A stretch of 17,769 bases of DNA from Rubrivivax sp. (GTDB taxonomy: Bacteria; Pseudomonadota; Gammaproteobacteria; Burkholderiales; Burkholderiaceae). The stretch covers positions 1 to 17,769 of the forward strand of contig SEEY01000120.1 of assembly GCA_004211235.1 (NCBI GenBank), read 5' to 3'. The position numbers were made by a program, and so were the translations under genes. Positions 1-7,565 of the stretch are shown here, piece by piece; within the stretch, counting starts at the first letter, position 1, and each line of letters opens with the position of its first letter. The notes under the pieces are model-generated. The model saw nothing but the letters and a program-made list of their open reading frames with translations. It was not told where the DNA came from and did not search any database.

Positions 1-540
1 GTCTTCGTCGTCGCCGAGCGCGTGCAGTACTACGGTGCGGACGGCAAGCTCATTACCGAATCGCTGCGCGACTACACCCGCAATTGCGTCGCCAGGCAGT
101 TCGGCTCGCTGGACGCCTTCCTGCGCCGCTGGTCCAACGCCGACCAGAAGAAGGTCATCATCGAAGAGCTGGCCGCGCAGGGCGTGCTGTGGGAGGCGCT
201 GGCCGAAGAGGTCGAGGCCAAGCAGGGCAAGCTGCTCGACGCCTTCGACCTGATCTGCCACGTCGCTTTCGACCAACCGCCGCTGTCCCGCCGGGAGCGC
301 GCCGACAACGTCAAGAAGCGCAACTACTTCGCCAGGTACCAGGGCGCCGCGCGCCAGGTGCTGGAGGCCTTGCTGCAGAAATACGCCGATACCGGCCTGG
401 AGCCCATCGAGGACATCAAAATCCTGCAGCTCGACCCGTTCAGCCGCATCGGCGCGCCCGTCGAGCTGGTCCAGGCCTTCGGCGGCAAGTCCGGCTATAC
501 CAAGGCTGTCGCCGAGTTGGAGACCCAGCTCTACGCCTGA
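1..540 (+). CDS. hsdR: Type I restriction enzyme R subunit, C-terminal part (5' end outside window)
   Basis: The frame is open from base 1 and ends at TGA 538-540, so only about the last 179 residues of HsdR are here. HsdR is the ATP-dependent translocase and nuclease subunit of type I restriction complexes; the helicase and nuclease domains lie upstream of the window. The visible part matches the helical C-terminal domain of the EcoEI-type R subunit, which contacts the methylase core: it opens with VFVVAERVQYYGADGKL, then SLRDYTRN, a run of charged helices (LDAFLRRWSNADQKKVIIEEL), and a tail with ILQLDPFSRIGAPVELVQAFGG. A GTG at 22 is internal, not the start. hsdM begins 91 bases downstream on the same strand, which supports the call. 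The assignment rests on recognised sequence pattern and gene order. Confidence 0.9.
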   Translation, partial: VFVVAERVQYYGADGKLITESLRDYTRNCVARQFGSLDAFLRRWSNADQKKVIIEELAAQGVLWEALAEEVEAKQGKLLDAFDLICHVAFDQPPLSRRERADNVKKRNYFARYQGAARQVLEALLQKYADTGLEPIEDIKILQLDPFSRIGAPVELVQAFGGKSGYTKAVAELETQLYA

Positions 541-631
541 TCAGCGGCGCCCTCAACGGCGCTGACAGTTCCACTGACTTTCCATCGCGCTAGCCCGTCG
601 CCAGCGTTTTTGCTTTTTCCCCGGTCCTCTC

Positions 632-2101
632 ATGTCGATCAGCAGTTCCATCAAATCCATCCAAGACATCATGCGCAAGGATGTCGGCGTCGATGGTGAC
701 GCCCAGCGCATCGGCCAGCTGGTATGGCTGCTCTTCCTGAAAATCTTTGACGACCGCGAGCAGGAATGGGAGCTGCTGGACGACGCCTATCGCTCGCCGC
801 TGCCTGAGCAGTACCGCTGGCGCAACTGGGCGGCCGACCCCGAGGGCATCACCGGCGACGAGCTGAAAGGCTTCGTCGACAACGAACTCTTCCCCGCGCT
901 GCAGAAGCTGGAGAGCTACAGCACCACGCCCGCCGCCTTCGTCGTGCGCGGCGTGTTCGAGGACGCGTACAACTACATGAAGTCCGGCCAGCTCATCCGG
1001 CAGGTCATCAACAAGATCCAGGAAGGCGTCGATTTCAACAAGGCCCAGGAGCGCCACGCCTTCGGTGACATGTACGAGCAACTGCTGCGCGACTTGCAAA
1101 GCGCCGGCAATGCTGGCGAGTTCTACACGCCCCGGCCCGTCACCGAGTTCATGGTCCGCATGGTGGACCCCAGGCTCGACGAGAAGGTCATGGACCCGGC
1201 CTGCGGCACTGGCGGCTTCCTGACCTGCACCATCGAGCACAAGCGCAGGCACTACGTGAGGACGCCGGAGGACGAGCGCACCTTGCAGGCCAGCATCCAC
1301 GGCGTGGAGAAGAAGCCGCTGCCCCACCTGCTGGCCACCACCAACATGATCCTGCATGGTATCGAGGTGCCGAATCAGATTCGCCACGACAACACGCTGG
1401 CCAAGCCCTTGATCGGCTGGGGGCCCAAGGACCGCGTGGACTGCATCGTCGCCAACCCGCCCTTCGGCGGCATGGAAGAAGACGGCATCGAGACCAACTT
1501 CCCCGCCGCCTTTCGCACCCGCGAAACGGCCGACCTCTTCCTCGTGCTCATCATGCACTTGCTGAAGGACGGCGGCCGCGCGGCCGTGGTGCTGCCCGAT
1601 GGCTTCCTGTTCGGTGAGGGCATCAAGAGCCGCATCAAGGAGAAGCTGCTCACCGACTGCAACCTGCACACCATCGTGCGCCTGCCCAACGGCGTGTTCA
1701 ACCCCTACACTGGCATCAAGACCAACCTGCTGTTCTTCACCAAGGGCACGCCGACGAAAGACATCTGGTTCTACGAGCACCAGTACCCGGCGGGGGTGAA
1801 GAACTATTCCAAGACGCGGCCCATGCGCATCGAGGAGTTCGAGACCGAGCAAGCCTGGTGGGGCAGCGAGGCCGATGGTTTTGCGGCCCGCGTCGAAGGC
1901 GAGTTCGCCTGGAAGATCAGCGCCGAGGACATCAAGGCGCGCAACTACAACCTCGACTGCAAGAACCCGCATGTGGGTGAGCAGGTCAGTCACGACCCGG
2001 CGCAGCTGCTGGCGGACTATGCGCGCATGCAGACCGGTATCCATAGCTTGCGCGAGCAGTTGAAGGCCGTGTTGGCCGAGGCCCTGGAGCGCGACGCATG
2101 A
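632..2101 (+). CDS. hsdM: Type I restriction-modification DNA methyltransferase subunit
   Basis: This 489-residue protein is the N6-adenine methyltransferase subunit, which works with HsdS as a modification enzyme and with HsdR as the restriction complex. The N-terminal HsdM helical domain is seen from residue 1 to about 150 (IQDIMRKDVGVDGDAQRIGQL, LVWLLFLKIFDDRE). The AdoMet-binding motif I is DPACGTGGF at residues 188-196. The catalytic adenine-methylase motif IV is NPPF at 275-278. Both are intact, so the enzyme should be active. The length is usual for the family. ATG 632 opens with the typical N-terminus; no strong Shine-Dalgarno sequence is visible. The stop overlaps the hsdS start (ATGA, 2098-2101), so the two subunits are probably translationally coupled. 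Confidence 0.96.
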   Translation: MSISSSIKSIQDIMRKDVGVDGDAQRIGQLVWLLFLKIFDDREQEWELLDDAYRSPLPEQYRWRNWAADPEGITGDELKGFVDNELFPALQKLESYSTTPAAFVVRGVFEDAYNYMKSGQLIRQVINKIQEGVDFNKAQERHAFGDMYEQLLRDLQSAGNAGEFYTPRPVTEFMVRMVDPRLDEKVMDPACGTGGFLTCTIEHKRRHYVRTPEDERTLQASIHGVEKKPLPHLLATTNMILHGIEVPNQIRHDNTLAKPLIGWGPKDRVDCIVANPPFGGMEEDGIETNFPAAFRTRETADLFLVLIMHLLKDGGRAAVVLPDGFLFGEGIKSRIKEKLLTDCNLHTIVRLPNGVFNPYTGIKTNLLFFTKGTPTKDIWFYEHQYPAGVKNYSKTRPMRIEEFETEQAWWGSEADGFAARVEGEFAWKISAEDIKARNYNLDCKNPHVGEQVSHDPAQLLADYARMQTGIHSLREQLKAVLAEALERDA

Positions 2102-3708
2102 CGGCGCTGGTGACTGACAAGCTGCCAATGCTTGCCGCCGCGCCGAACGGGATCAATCAGCTTCGAGCATTGATCTTGGATCTTGCCATCAGGGGCAAGC
2201 TCGTTGAGCAATCTGTGAAGGACGAGCCAGCAGACGCGTTGATTGAGCGCATCAGCGCCGTGCGTCTGGCTCGTGAGAGCAGTCGTAACGCGAAAGCAAA
2301 ACCGAATCATCCAGCCGAAATTTTTGATGCAGGCCCATTCGGGGTGCCTGCAAGCTGGCGTTGGACCAATCTGGCAACGGTCGCGCAGATCAATCCGCGC
2401 AACGCTGCTGCTGACGACTTGGCCGTCTCATTCGTACCGATGGCCTCGATAAGAGCCAAGTTCGATAGTGGGCATACCCAAGAAGTACGCAGGTGGGGTG
2501 AGGTCAAGCAAGGATTCACGCACTTTGCCGAGGGTGACATCGGCGTTGCCAAGATCACGCCGTGCTTCGAGAACAGCAAGGCCTGTGTCTTCACCAGCCT
2601 GTCTAACGGCATCGGCGCCGGCACCACTGAACTGCATGTCGTCAGACCTGTTTTTGGCACCCTTGCCGCCAGATATGTCCTGGCTTACCTGAAGTCACCG
2701 TGGTTCCTGAAGGTTGGCGAAACGCGAATGACAGGAACGGCGGGGCAAAAGCGCCTTCCCAAGGACTTCGTTGAGAGTCATCCGTTTCCACTGCCGCCCA
2801 TCGCCGAGCAACACCGCATCGTCGCCAAGCTCGATGAGCTGATGGCCCTGTGCGACCGGCTGGAGGCTGAGCAAGCCGACGCCGAGGCCGCCCATGCCAA
2901 GCTGGTGGAGGCCCTGCTCGTCAGCCTCACCCAAGCCCGCGACGCCGCCGACTTCCGAGCGAGTTGGCAACAACTATCCGAGCATTTCCATAGGCTCTTC
3001 ACCACCGATCAAAGCATTGACGCGTTGAAACAGGCGGTGATGCATCTTGCCGTAACTGGCAAGCTTGATCCGCCACGTCCATCTCAAGATCGTTTGCCGA
3101 ACGACAGCGGCCATACGCAATCAGTTTGGCAGGTGAAGGAACTTGACCAACTAGCTGTCGAGATCGTGGACTGCCCACACTCGACACCGAAATGGACGCT
3201 TACCGGCGAACTTTGCGTACGAACAAGTCAATTCAGGCCACGCAGCCTGGATTTGAGCGATTGCAAGTACGTAAGCGGCGACACATACAAGGAAAGGACC
3301 TCTCGCCTTGTGCCGATTGCCGGTGACATCCTCTACAGCCGAGAAGGCGGAATTTTGGGCGTTGCTTGCCGAGTGCCCGATGGGGTCAGGCTGTGCCTTG
3401 GTCAACGGATGATGCTGATAAGGGCAGGAAATCAAATAGCAGGCGAGTACCTGGAACTGGTACTCAACGCACCGCCAATCACCAACTTGGCTAGGAGTTC
3501 AACTACAGGCGGTGCGGCGCCCCGTGTCAATGTTTCTACAGTGAAGAAGTACCCGATTCCGTTTCCAGGGCTTGCCGATCAGCGCCACATTGTCTCGAAG
3601 GCCAATGAGCTATTGGCGATGTGCGACCAACTCAAGATCGACCTCAACCAAGCCCATCAGCACCACGAACACTTGGCCTCCGTGCTGGTCGAACAGGCAG
3701 TCGCCTGA
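2098..3708 (+). CDS. hsdS: Type I restriction-modification specificity subunit
   Basis: This 536-residue protein is the DNA-recognition subunit. It has the classical two-half design. Each half starts with a related helical segment (INQLRALILDLAIRGKL near residue 19 and IDALKQAVMHLAVTGKL near 306). A variable target-recognition domain follows, then a conserved coiled-coil spacer (PPIAEQHRIVAKLDELMALCDRL from about 233 and LADQRHIVSKANELLAMCDQL from about 491). Each recognition domain reads one half of a bipartite site. The recognition-domain DNA (about 2140-2790 and 3000-3580) is clearly richer in A/T and less codon-biased than hsdM or the spacer (2790-2960), as expected for recombining specificity modules. 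The recognition sequence cannot be predicted from this sequence alone. It starts inside the hsdM stop. Confidence 0.95.
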   Translation: MTALVTDKLPMLAAAPNGINQLRALILDLAIRGKLVEQSVKDEPADALIERISAVRLARESSRNAKAKPNHPAEIFDAGPFGVPASWRWTNLATVAQINPRNAAADDLAVSFVPMASIRAKFDSGHTQEVRRWGEVKQGFTHFAEGDIGVAKITPCFENSKACVFTSLSNGIGAGTTELHVVRPVFGTLAARYVLAYLKSPWFLKVGETRMTGTAGQKRLPKDFVESHPFPLPPIAEQHRIVAKLDELMALCDRLEAEQADAEAAHAKLVEALLVSLTQARDAADFRASWQQLSEHFHRLFTTDQSIDALKQAVMHLAVTGKLDPPRPSQDRLPNDSGHTQSVWQVKELDQLAVEIVDCPHSTPKWTLTGELCVRTSQFRPRSLDLSDCKYVSGDTYKERTSRLVPIAGDILYSREGGILGVACRVPDGVRLCLGQRMMLIRAGNQIAGEYLELVLNAPPITNLARSSTTGGAAPRVNVSTVKKYPIPFPGLADQRHIVSKANELLAMCDQLKIDLNQAHQHHEHLASVLVEQAVA

Positions 3709-3755
3709 ACCCCTGACCCGCCGCGCTACCAACCCACCACGTCAGCCTAGCCGCC

Positions 3756-4847
3756 ATGCCCATTCAACACGCCATCTGGCAAGTCGGCCACCCTGCCACG
3801 CAGCTGCAGCAGAGCAGGCTCAGCAGTGAAGCCCTGCTGGAGGAAATGATCGTTCAGGACCCGAGAATCTTGTCGCCGGCCTGGATGCTGATTGGTCAGC
3901 AGGAAATCACGACGCATGGCGGGCGGATCGACTTGCTGGCCATCGCGCCCGATGGCTCGCTGGTGCTAGTGGAGCTGAAGCGCGACCGCACGCCGCGCGA
4001 GATCGTGGCCCAGGCGCTGGACTACGCCTCTTGGGTGGCGGAGCTGGGCGCCGACCGCATCACGCAGATTTACGCTCGCTTCAAGCCCGGCCGCAGTCTG
4101 GAGCGGGACTTCCAGCAACGTTTCGGCGCGGCGTTGGACGAAGAGAACCTGAACCACGCGCACCAGATCATCATCGTCGCCGCCGAGCTGGACCCGTCCA
4201 CGGAGCGAATTGTTCAATACCTGAACGACCGCGACATCGCCATCAATGTGCTGTTCTTCCAAGTCTTTGAGCATGGCGGCCAGCAACTGCTCAGCCGCGC
4301 TTGGTTGATCGACCCGAGCGAGACGCAGGCCAATGTCGCCGTGACCACCACCGACAAGGGCGACAAGGAGCCTTGGAATGGGGAGTTCTATGTTTCCTTC
4401 GGCGACAGAGCCAGCCGCAGCTGGGACGACGCCGTGCGCTATGGGTTCATCAGCGGCGGCGGCGGGTCTTGGTACAGCAAGACCCTGAAGCTGCTCAATC
4501 CTGGCGACCGGGTATGGGTGAACATCCCCAAGCGCGGCTACGTCGGCGTGGGCAAAGTGCTGGAGGCGGTGCAGCCGGCCAGCGACTTCCGCGTGAACAC
4601 CGACAACGGCAAACAGCTGGCCATGGATGTGTTAAGCCACGGTGACCAGTACAAGGCGACGGCCGACGACCCGGAGCTGAGCGAGTACTTCGTGCGGGTT
4701 AGATGGATTCACACGGTGCCTTCCGCCCAGGCCTTCAACGAACTTGGTCTGTTCGGCAACCAGAACACGGTTTGCCAACCCACCACGCCCAAGTGGCGCC
4801 ACACGGTGGAACGGTTGAAGTCGGCGTTCGGTGTGGCTGAGCCGTAG
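3756..4847 (+). CDS. NucS/DUF91-like PD-(D/E)XK nuclease with C-terminal PUA/EVE-like region
   Basis: This is a 363-residue protein. Residues about 22-110 carry a PD-(D/E)XK nuclease core: helix E29/E30, then GRID with D59, a strand ending VELK (E73, K75), and the motif QALDYASWV with Q86 and Y90. This is the pattern of NucS-like and DUF91 endonucleases. From about residue 205 the protein changes character: WNGEFYVSFGD, then NPGDRVWVNIPKRGYVGVGKV at about 248-268, and a tail with VRVRWIHTVP and GLFGNQNTV. That strand-rich GD-V-GYVGVG pattern resembles small PUA/EVE-type folds, some of which sense modified bases; this second assignment is inference. The gene lies 47 bases after hsdS on the same strand, so it may be co-transcribed and act as an accessory nuclease. 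DNA cleavage is inferred from motifs; the substrate is unknown. No clear ribosome binding site precedes ATG 3756. Confidence 0.8.
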   Translation: MPIQHAIWQVGHPATQLQQSRLSSEALLEEMIVQDPRILSPAWMLIGQQEITTHGGRIDLLAIAPDGSLVLVELKRDRTPREIVAQALDYASWVAELGADRITQIYARFKPGRSLERDFQQRFGAALDEENLNHAHQIIIVAAELDPSTERIVQYLNDRDIAINVLFFQVFEHGGQQLLSRAWLIDPSETQANVAVTTTDKGDKEPWNGEFYVSFGDRASRSWDDAVRYGFISGGGGSWYSKTLKLLNPGDRVWVNIPKRGYVGVGKVLEAVQPASDFRVNTDNGKQLAMDVLSHGDQYKATADDPELSEYFVRVRWIHTVPSAQAFNELGLFGNQNTVCQPTTPKWRHTVERLKSAFGVAEP

Positions 4848-4951
4848 AGACGGGCTGCAAGACTTAAGGATTTCCCAATCCGCAGTCTGATTCGCAGAGG
4901 CATTGGGCCTGCACAACACCGCTCCCGGGTCACGTCTGCCCTTGGCGCAAT

Positions 4952-5179
4952 TCAGGCGGCGGTGTAACGCACGACCGGCAAGACAAGAATCACGACGACC
5001 GTAAGTCCTGAGGCGACTACGGCGGTAAAGGCACACCATGCCAACAGCTCATGACGGGCGCTCGTGGTCGCAGCAGCACGCAAAGTGATCGCGAGTTCGC
5101 CGAGGCTTGCCATCAGCTCATCATGTCGCCGCGACATTGCCTCTAGGCAGCGTGTTGTGGAAAGGGGTTGCGGCTCCAT
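4952..5179 (-). CDS. Possible small single-pass membrane protein, unrecognised
   Basis: This is a 75-residue ORF from ATG 5179 to TGA 4952. Residues about 10-40 look helical and polar (MSRRHDELMASLGELAITL), and residues about 46-68 form one clear hydrophobic segment (WCAFTAVVASGLTVVVILVLPVV). The layout of a short helix plus one membrane anchor is protein-like. I do not recognise a family, codon bias is weak, and no Shine-Dalgarno sequence precedes the start. It may be a real small gene or a chance ORF in an otherwise empty region. Confidence 0.35.
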   Translation of the reverse strand: MEPQPLSTTRCLEAMSRRHDELMASLGELAITLRAAATTSARHELLAWCAFTAVVASGLTVVVILVLPVVRYTAA

Positions 5180-5277
5180 GCGGGAATCGTAGAGGGCGCG
5201 GTAGCTTGGTCAAGCCCGGCTAGTCCGGTGGCGATGGCGGTGCACCTTGCACGCCACGAGCCGAGCGCGAAGGCGAA

Positions 5278-5360
5278 TCGAAACTTTGACATCAACCCTT
5301 CGCAGCATCCGGCGAGGTCGTTCGATACATTGACCTCCAGTTCGAAACTTTGTTATCAAC
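5278..5360 (+). repeat. Cluster of 19-base direct repeats upstream of osmC
   Basis: TCGAAACTTTGACATCAAC (5278-5296) recurs as TCGAAACTTTGTTATCAAC (5342-5360), matching at 17 of 19 positions. A degenerate third copy, TCGATACATTGACCTCCAG (5322-5340), matches the first at about 14 of 19 and lies exactly 20 bases before the last copy. The last copy ends 26 bases before the OsmC start codon. Spaced copies just upstream of a gene suggest an operator array for an unknown regulator. No regulator gene is visible in the window. Confidence 0.5.
5330..5359 (+). promoter_or_regulatory. Candidate promoter for osmC
   Basis: TTGACC (5330-5335) and TATCAA (5354-5359), separated by 18 bases, make a passable sigma70-like -35/-10 pair just upstream of the OsmC start. 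Both boxes fall inside the direct-repeat cluster, so a protein bound to the repeats would be expected to affect this promoter. The -10 match is only 4 of 6. Confidence 0.3.
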
Positions 5361-5386
5361 TACCTCCTCCACTCGCGGAGGCCTTG

Positions 5387-5830
5387 ATGGACAACCCCAG
5401 CGTCACCCTGATCCAGCGTCAGGGCTACCAGTTCGAACACCACTACGCGCCGGAGCTGCCCGTGTTGTTGTCCGATGAGCCCGCACCCATCGGCACCGGC
5501 CTGGGGCCGGACCCGGTCGAGCTGCTCGCCTCGGCGGTGGGCAACTGCCTGAGCGCGTCGCTCTGGTTCGCCTGCCAGAAGTACAAGGACGATCCCTCGC
5601 CGCTGCGCACCGAGGTGAAGGCCAGCGTCGGCAAGAACGAGCGCGGCCGCAACCGCGTGCAGGGGCTGGCGGTGGACCTGCACCTGGGCAAGCCGGCCGC
5701 CGAGCTGGGCCACCTCCAGCGCGTGCTGGACACCTTCGAGGACTTCTGCACCGTCACCCAGAGCGTGGCGCCGGCCATCGCCGTGACGCTGCGCGTGCTG
5801 GACAGCACCGGCGCCGTGCTGAAGGGCTGA
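5387..5830 (+). CDS. OsmC/Ohr-family thiol peroxidase-like protein
   Basis: This is a 147-residue cytoplasmic protein of the OsmC fold. OsmC and Ohr proteins reduce organic hydroperoxides with two cysteines, using lipoyl or other thiol donors. Both expected cysteines are present: C54 in VGNCLSAS at the start of the central helix and C121 in EDFCTVTQSV. The motif GPDPVELLASAVGNCL is typical of the family. ATG 5387 is chosen over upstream codons of the same frame (open from 5168) because GGAGG (5377-5381) lies five bases before it, and because the upstream extension is low-complexity and overlaps a repeat cluster. The C-terminus is close to the family end. Some members of this broad family act on other substrates, so the peroxide specificity is not certain. 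The next gene converges on it with a 16-base gap. Confidence 0.88.
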   Translation: MDNPSVTLIQRQGYQFEHHYAPELPVLLSDEPAPIGTGLGPDPVELLASAVGNCLSASLWFACQKYKDDPSPLRTEVKASVGKNERGRNRVQGLAVDLHLGKPAAELGHLQRVLDTFEDFCTVTQSVAPAIAVTLRVLDSTGAVLKG

Positions 5831-5846
5831 GGCCGAGGCCGACGCT

Positions 5847-6683
5847 TCAGCCGGATGCGGCTGCCGATGCGCCGCGTTGCAGCCACAGTTCCATGTGGTT
5901 GAACCGCACGCTCCGGCAGGCGGCCGGCGGCAGGGGCCGGTTGGCGACGGTCACGCGCGACTGCTGCAGCACGGCAGAGACGCGCGCCAGCGCGCTGGCG
6001 TCGAGCTTGTCCGCGCAGTAGCGCAGGTCGCTGCGGTCGGGCGTGTGGCGGGCGTCGACAAGCTCGATGCCCGGCGCCAGCACGTTGGCGCTGGCAAAGG
6101 CCGAGCGCAGCCGCTTGGCCACGTCGCGGTCGGCCTCGTCGCCGATCTGCAGATACACCCGCGGGGGCAGCTCGGCGTCGTTGAGCTGGCGCGCGACGGC
6201 CAGGGTGGGCGGCATGGCGGCCGGCGTGGCACTCGCCGCGGTCGGGTTGGCGATGGCGGCGATGCGGTCGCCGTCTTCCGCCTTGAGGATCAGCGCCGCC
6301 TGCCGGCGTTCGTTGTCGGTGGCACCGGCGCCGCTGCCGGTCTTGAGCCGCGCGTCGAGCACCGCCTGCACGAGCGCCAGGCTGTCGTCCTCCAGCGCCT
6401 TCTTGCTGCGCAGCGACAGCAGCAGCTTGACCGCCAGATCCTGCTGGCCGGCATCGTCGGCGAACAGCAGCGGCACGACCTTGAGGACGGCGTCCATGTC
6501 GCGTCGCGCCGATTCCGCTGCGCGCGTCCTTTCCGCCTCGTCCTTGTGCATGTAGCGGTCGATGGCCGCGTAGCTGGAACTCCACACGGCGACGAACAGC
6601 GTCGTCACCAGCCAGAAGCCGAACTTGCTGTCGAGGAACTCGAACAGGCCCTTGCGGGCCGGCGCCGGATCAGTGCCGCTCAT
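5847..6683 (-). CDS. Single-pass membrane protein of unknown function
   Basis: This 278-residue protein is not assigned to a named family. It has a short N-terminal tail, one membrane segment at about residues 22-40 (GFWLVTTLFVAVWSSSYAA), and a charged, probably coiled region at about 45-65. An alpha-helical part follows (about 65-115), then an Ala/Pro/Thr linker (about 145-165). The compact C-terminal domain at about 174-245 begins PPRVYLQIGDEADRDVAKRL and contains PGIELV and a DLRYC step. That pattern (VYLQI..., VPGIE, RY) resembles C-terminal modules seen in other bacterial membrane or caspase-associated proteins, but I would not name a function. The start at 6683 is supported by GGAGG five bases upstream. 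It lies 78 bases after the ABC transporter ATPase gene on the same strand and could be read from the same operon. Confidence 0.75.
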   Translation of the reverse strand: MSGTDPAPARKGLFEFLDSKFGFWLVTTLFVAVWSSSYAAIDRYMHKDEAERTRAAESARRDMDAVLKVVPLLFADDAGQQDLAVKLLLSLRSKKALEDDSLALVQAVLDARLKTGSGAGATDNERRQAALILKAEDGDRIAAIANPTAASATPAAMPPTLAVARQLNDAELPPRVYLQIGDEADRDVAKRLRSAFASANVLAPGIELVDARHTPDRSDLRYCADKLDASALARVSAVLQQSRVTVANRPLPPAACRSVRFNHMELWLQRGASAAASG

Positions 6684-6733
6684 CTTTGCCTCCGTCGATT
6701 CAGTGGCGCGATGCTGCCGCGGCCTGGCGGCAT

Positions 6734-6752
6734 GCGCATCCCCAGGATGCGC
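6734..6752 (-). terminator. Stem-loop after the ABC transporter operon
   Basis: GCGCATCC (6734-6741) pairs with GGATGCGC (6745-6752), an 8-base stem with a three-base loop, 10 bases beyond the ATPase stop on the minus strand. No T-run follows, so it is not a classical intrinsic terminator. It could partly stop transcription or protect the 3' end of the message before the downstream membrane-protein gene. Confidence 0.35.
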
Positions 6753-6761
6753 GAGGCGGCT

Positions 6762-7565
6762 TCAGGTCGGCATCTCCAGCCCCAATTCCTTCAGGATGGC
6801 CTCGCGAAGCGCGTCCATCTCCGGGCTGATGAGGCGGCGCGGGTGCGGCATGTCCAGTTCGAAGCGCGCCTGGATGCGTGTGGGCCGGGGCGACAGCACC
6901 AGGATGCGGTCGGCCATGTAGAGGGCCTCGTCGACGTCGTGCGTGATCAGCAGCACCGTGTGCTTCTCCTCCGCCAGGATGCGCAGCAGCTCGTTGCGCA
7001 TGCGCAGATTCATCAGCGCGTCCAGCGCCGAGAAGGGCTCGTCCAGGTAGAGGATCTCGGGCTTGACGATGAAGGCCCGCGCCAGTTCGACACGCTTGAG
7101 CATGCCGCCCGACAGCTCGTGCGGATAGGCGCCCTCGAAGCCGGTGAGGCCCACCATGGCGGCGTAGTGATCGGCCAGCTTGACGCGCTCCGCATCGTCG
7201 CCGTGGCGCGGGCCGGTGAGCCCGAACATCAGGTTCTGCTGCACCGTCAGCCACGGAAACACCGAGCCGTACTGAGAGATGACGATGCCCTGCGGGCCGG
7301 CGCCGGGGTGGGGACTGCCGTCGATGAGCAGGCTGCCGCCATCGCCCTTCTCGAAGCCGGCGAGGATGTTCATCAGCGTCGACTTGCCGCAGCCGGACGG
7401 GCCGACGATGGCGACGAACTCGCCCTCGGCGACGTCGAAGTCCACGCCGTCGATGACGGGCAGCGTGCCGCCCTTGCCCGCCTTCCTGAAGCTCTTGGTG
7501 AGTCCGCGGACGGCGATCTTGGGGGGCTTGTTCATTGCAGGGTCAGCGAAGGGGTCAGCGGACAT
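6762..7565 (-). CDS. ABC transporter ATP-binding protein, nitrate/taurine/sulfonate type
   Basis: This 267-residue protein is the cytoplasmic ATPase of an importer in the SsuB/TauB/NrtD group. All nucleotide-binding motifs are present: Walker A GPSGCGKST (55-63), Q-loop SQYG (Q98), signature LSGGM (151-155), Walker B ILYLDEP (171-177), D-loop SALD, and the switch histidine in THD (H209). The residues after the signature are LKRVELARA rather than the usual QRVxIARA, a minor deviation. ATG 7565 overlaps the permease 3' end by 11 bases, which favours coupled translation; an alternative ATG lies at 7535 (MNKPPKIAVRGLTKSF) and fits the usual family N-terminus. Neither has a strong ribosome binding site. 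Substrate cannot be read from the ATPase; see the binding protein at 9293-10378. Confidence 0.93.
   Translation of the reverse strand: MSADPFADPAMNKPPKIAVRGLTKSFRKAGKGGTLPVIDGVDFDVAEGEFVAIVGPSGCGKSTLMNILAGFEKGDGGSLLIDGSPHPGAGPQGIVISQYGSVFPWLTVQQNLMFGLTGPRHGDDAERVKLADHYAAMVGLTGFEGAYPHELSGGMLKRVELARAFIVKPEILYLDEPFSALDALMNLRMRNELLRILAEEKHTVLLITHDVDEALYMADRILVLSPRPTRIQARFELDMPHPRRLISPEMDALREAILKELGLEMPT

Larger units (their letters stand above)
4848..5386. other. Gene-poor stretch between the restriction locus and osmC
   Basis: About 540 bases hold only one weak ORF candidate (minus strand, 4952-5179) and a cluster of direct repeats near the right end. The base composition is more mixed than in the flanking genes. 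I see no tRNA, integrase remnant, insertion sequence end or clear attachment site. It marks the right edge of the restriction/nuclease block and may be an old insertion boundary, which is inference only. Confidence 0.5.

Noticed and set aside
590..2128. Long minus-strand ORF (512 codons) antisense to hsdM
   Set aside because: It is a composition shadow: low-complexity, His/Val/Gly-rich translation with no family motif, fully covered by the intact hsdM gene with catalytic motifs.
4848..5386. Phage or integrative-element boundary after the restriction block
   Set aside because: No integrase, tRNA gene or paired attachment repeats flank the block within the window.
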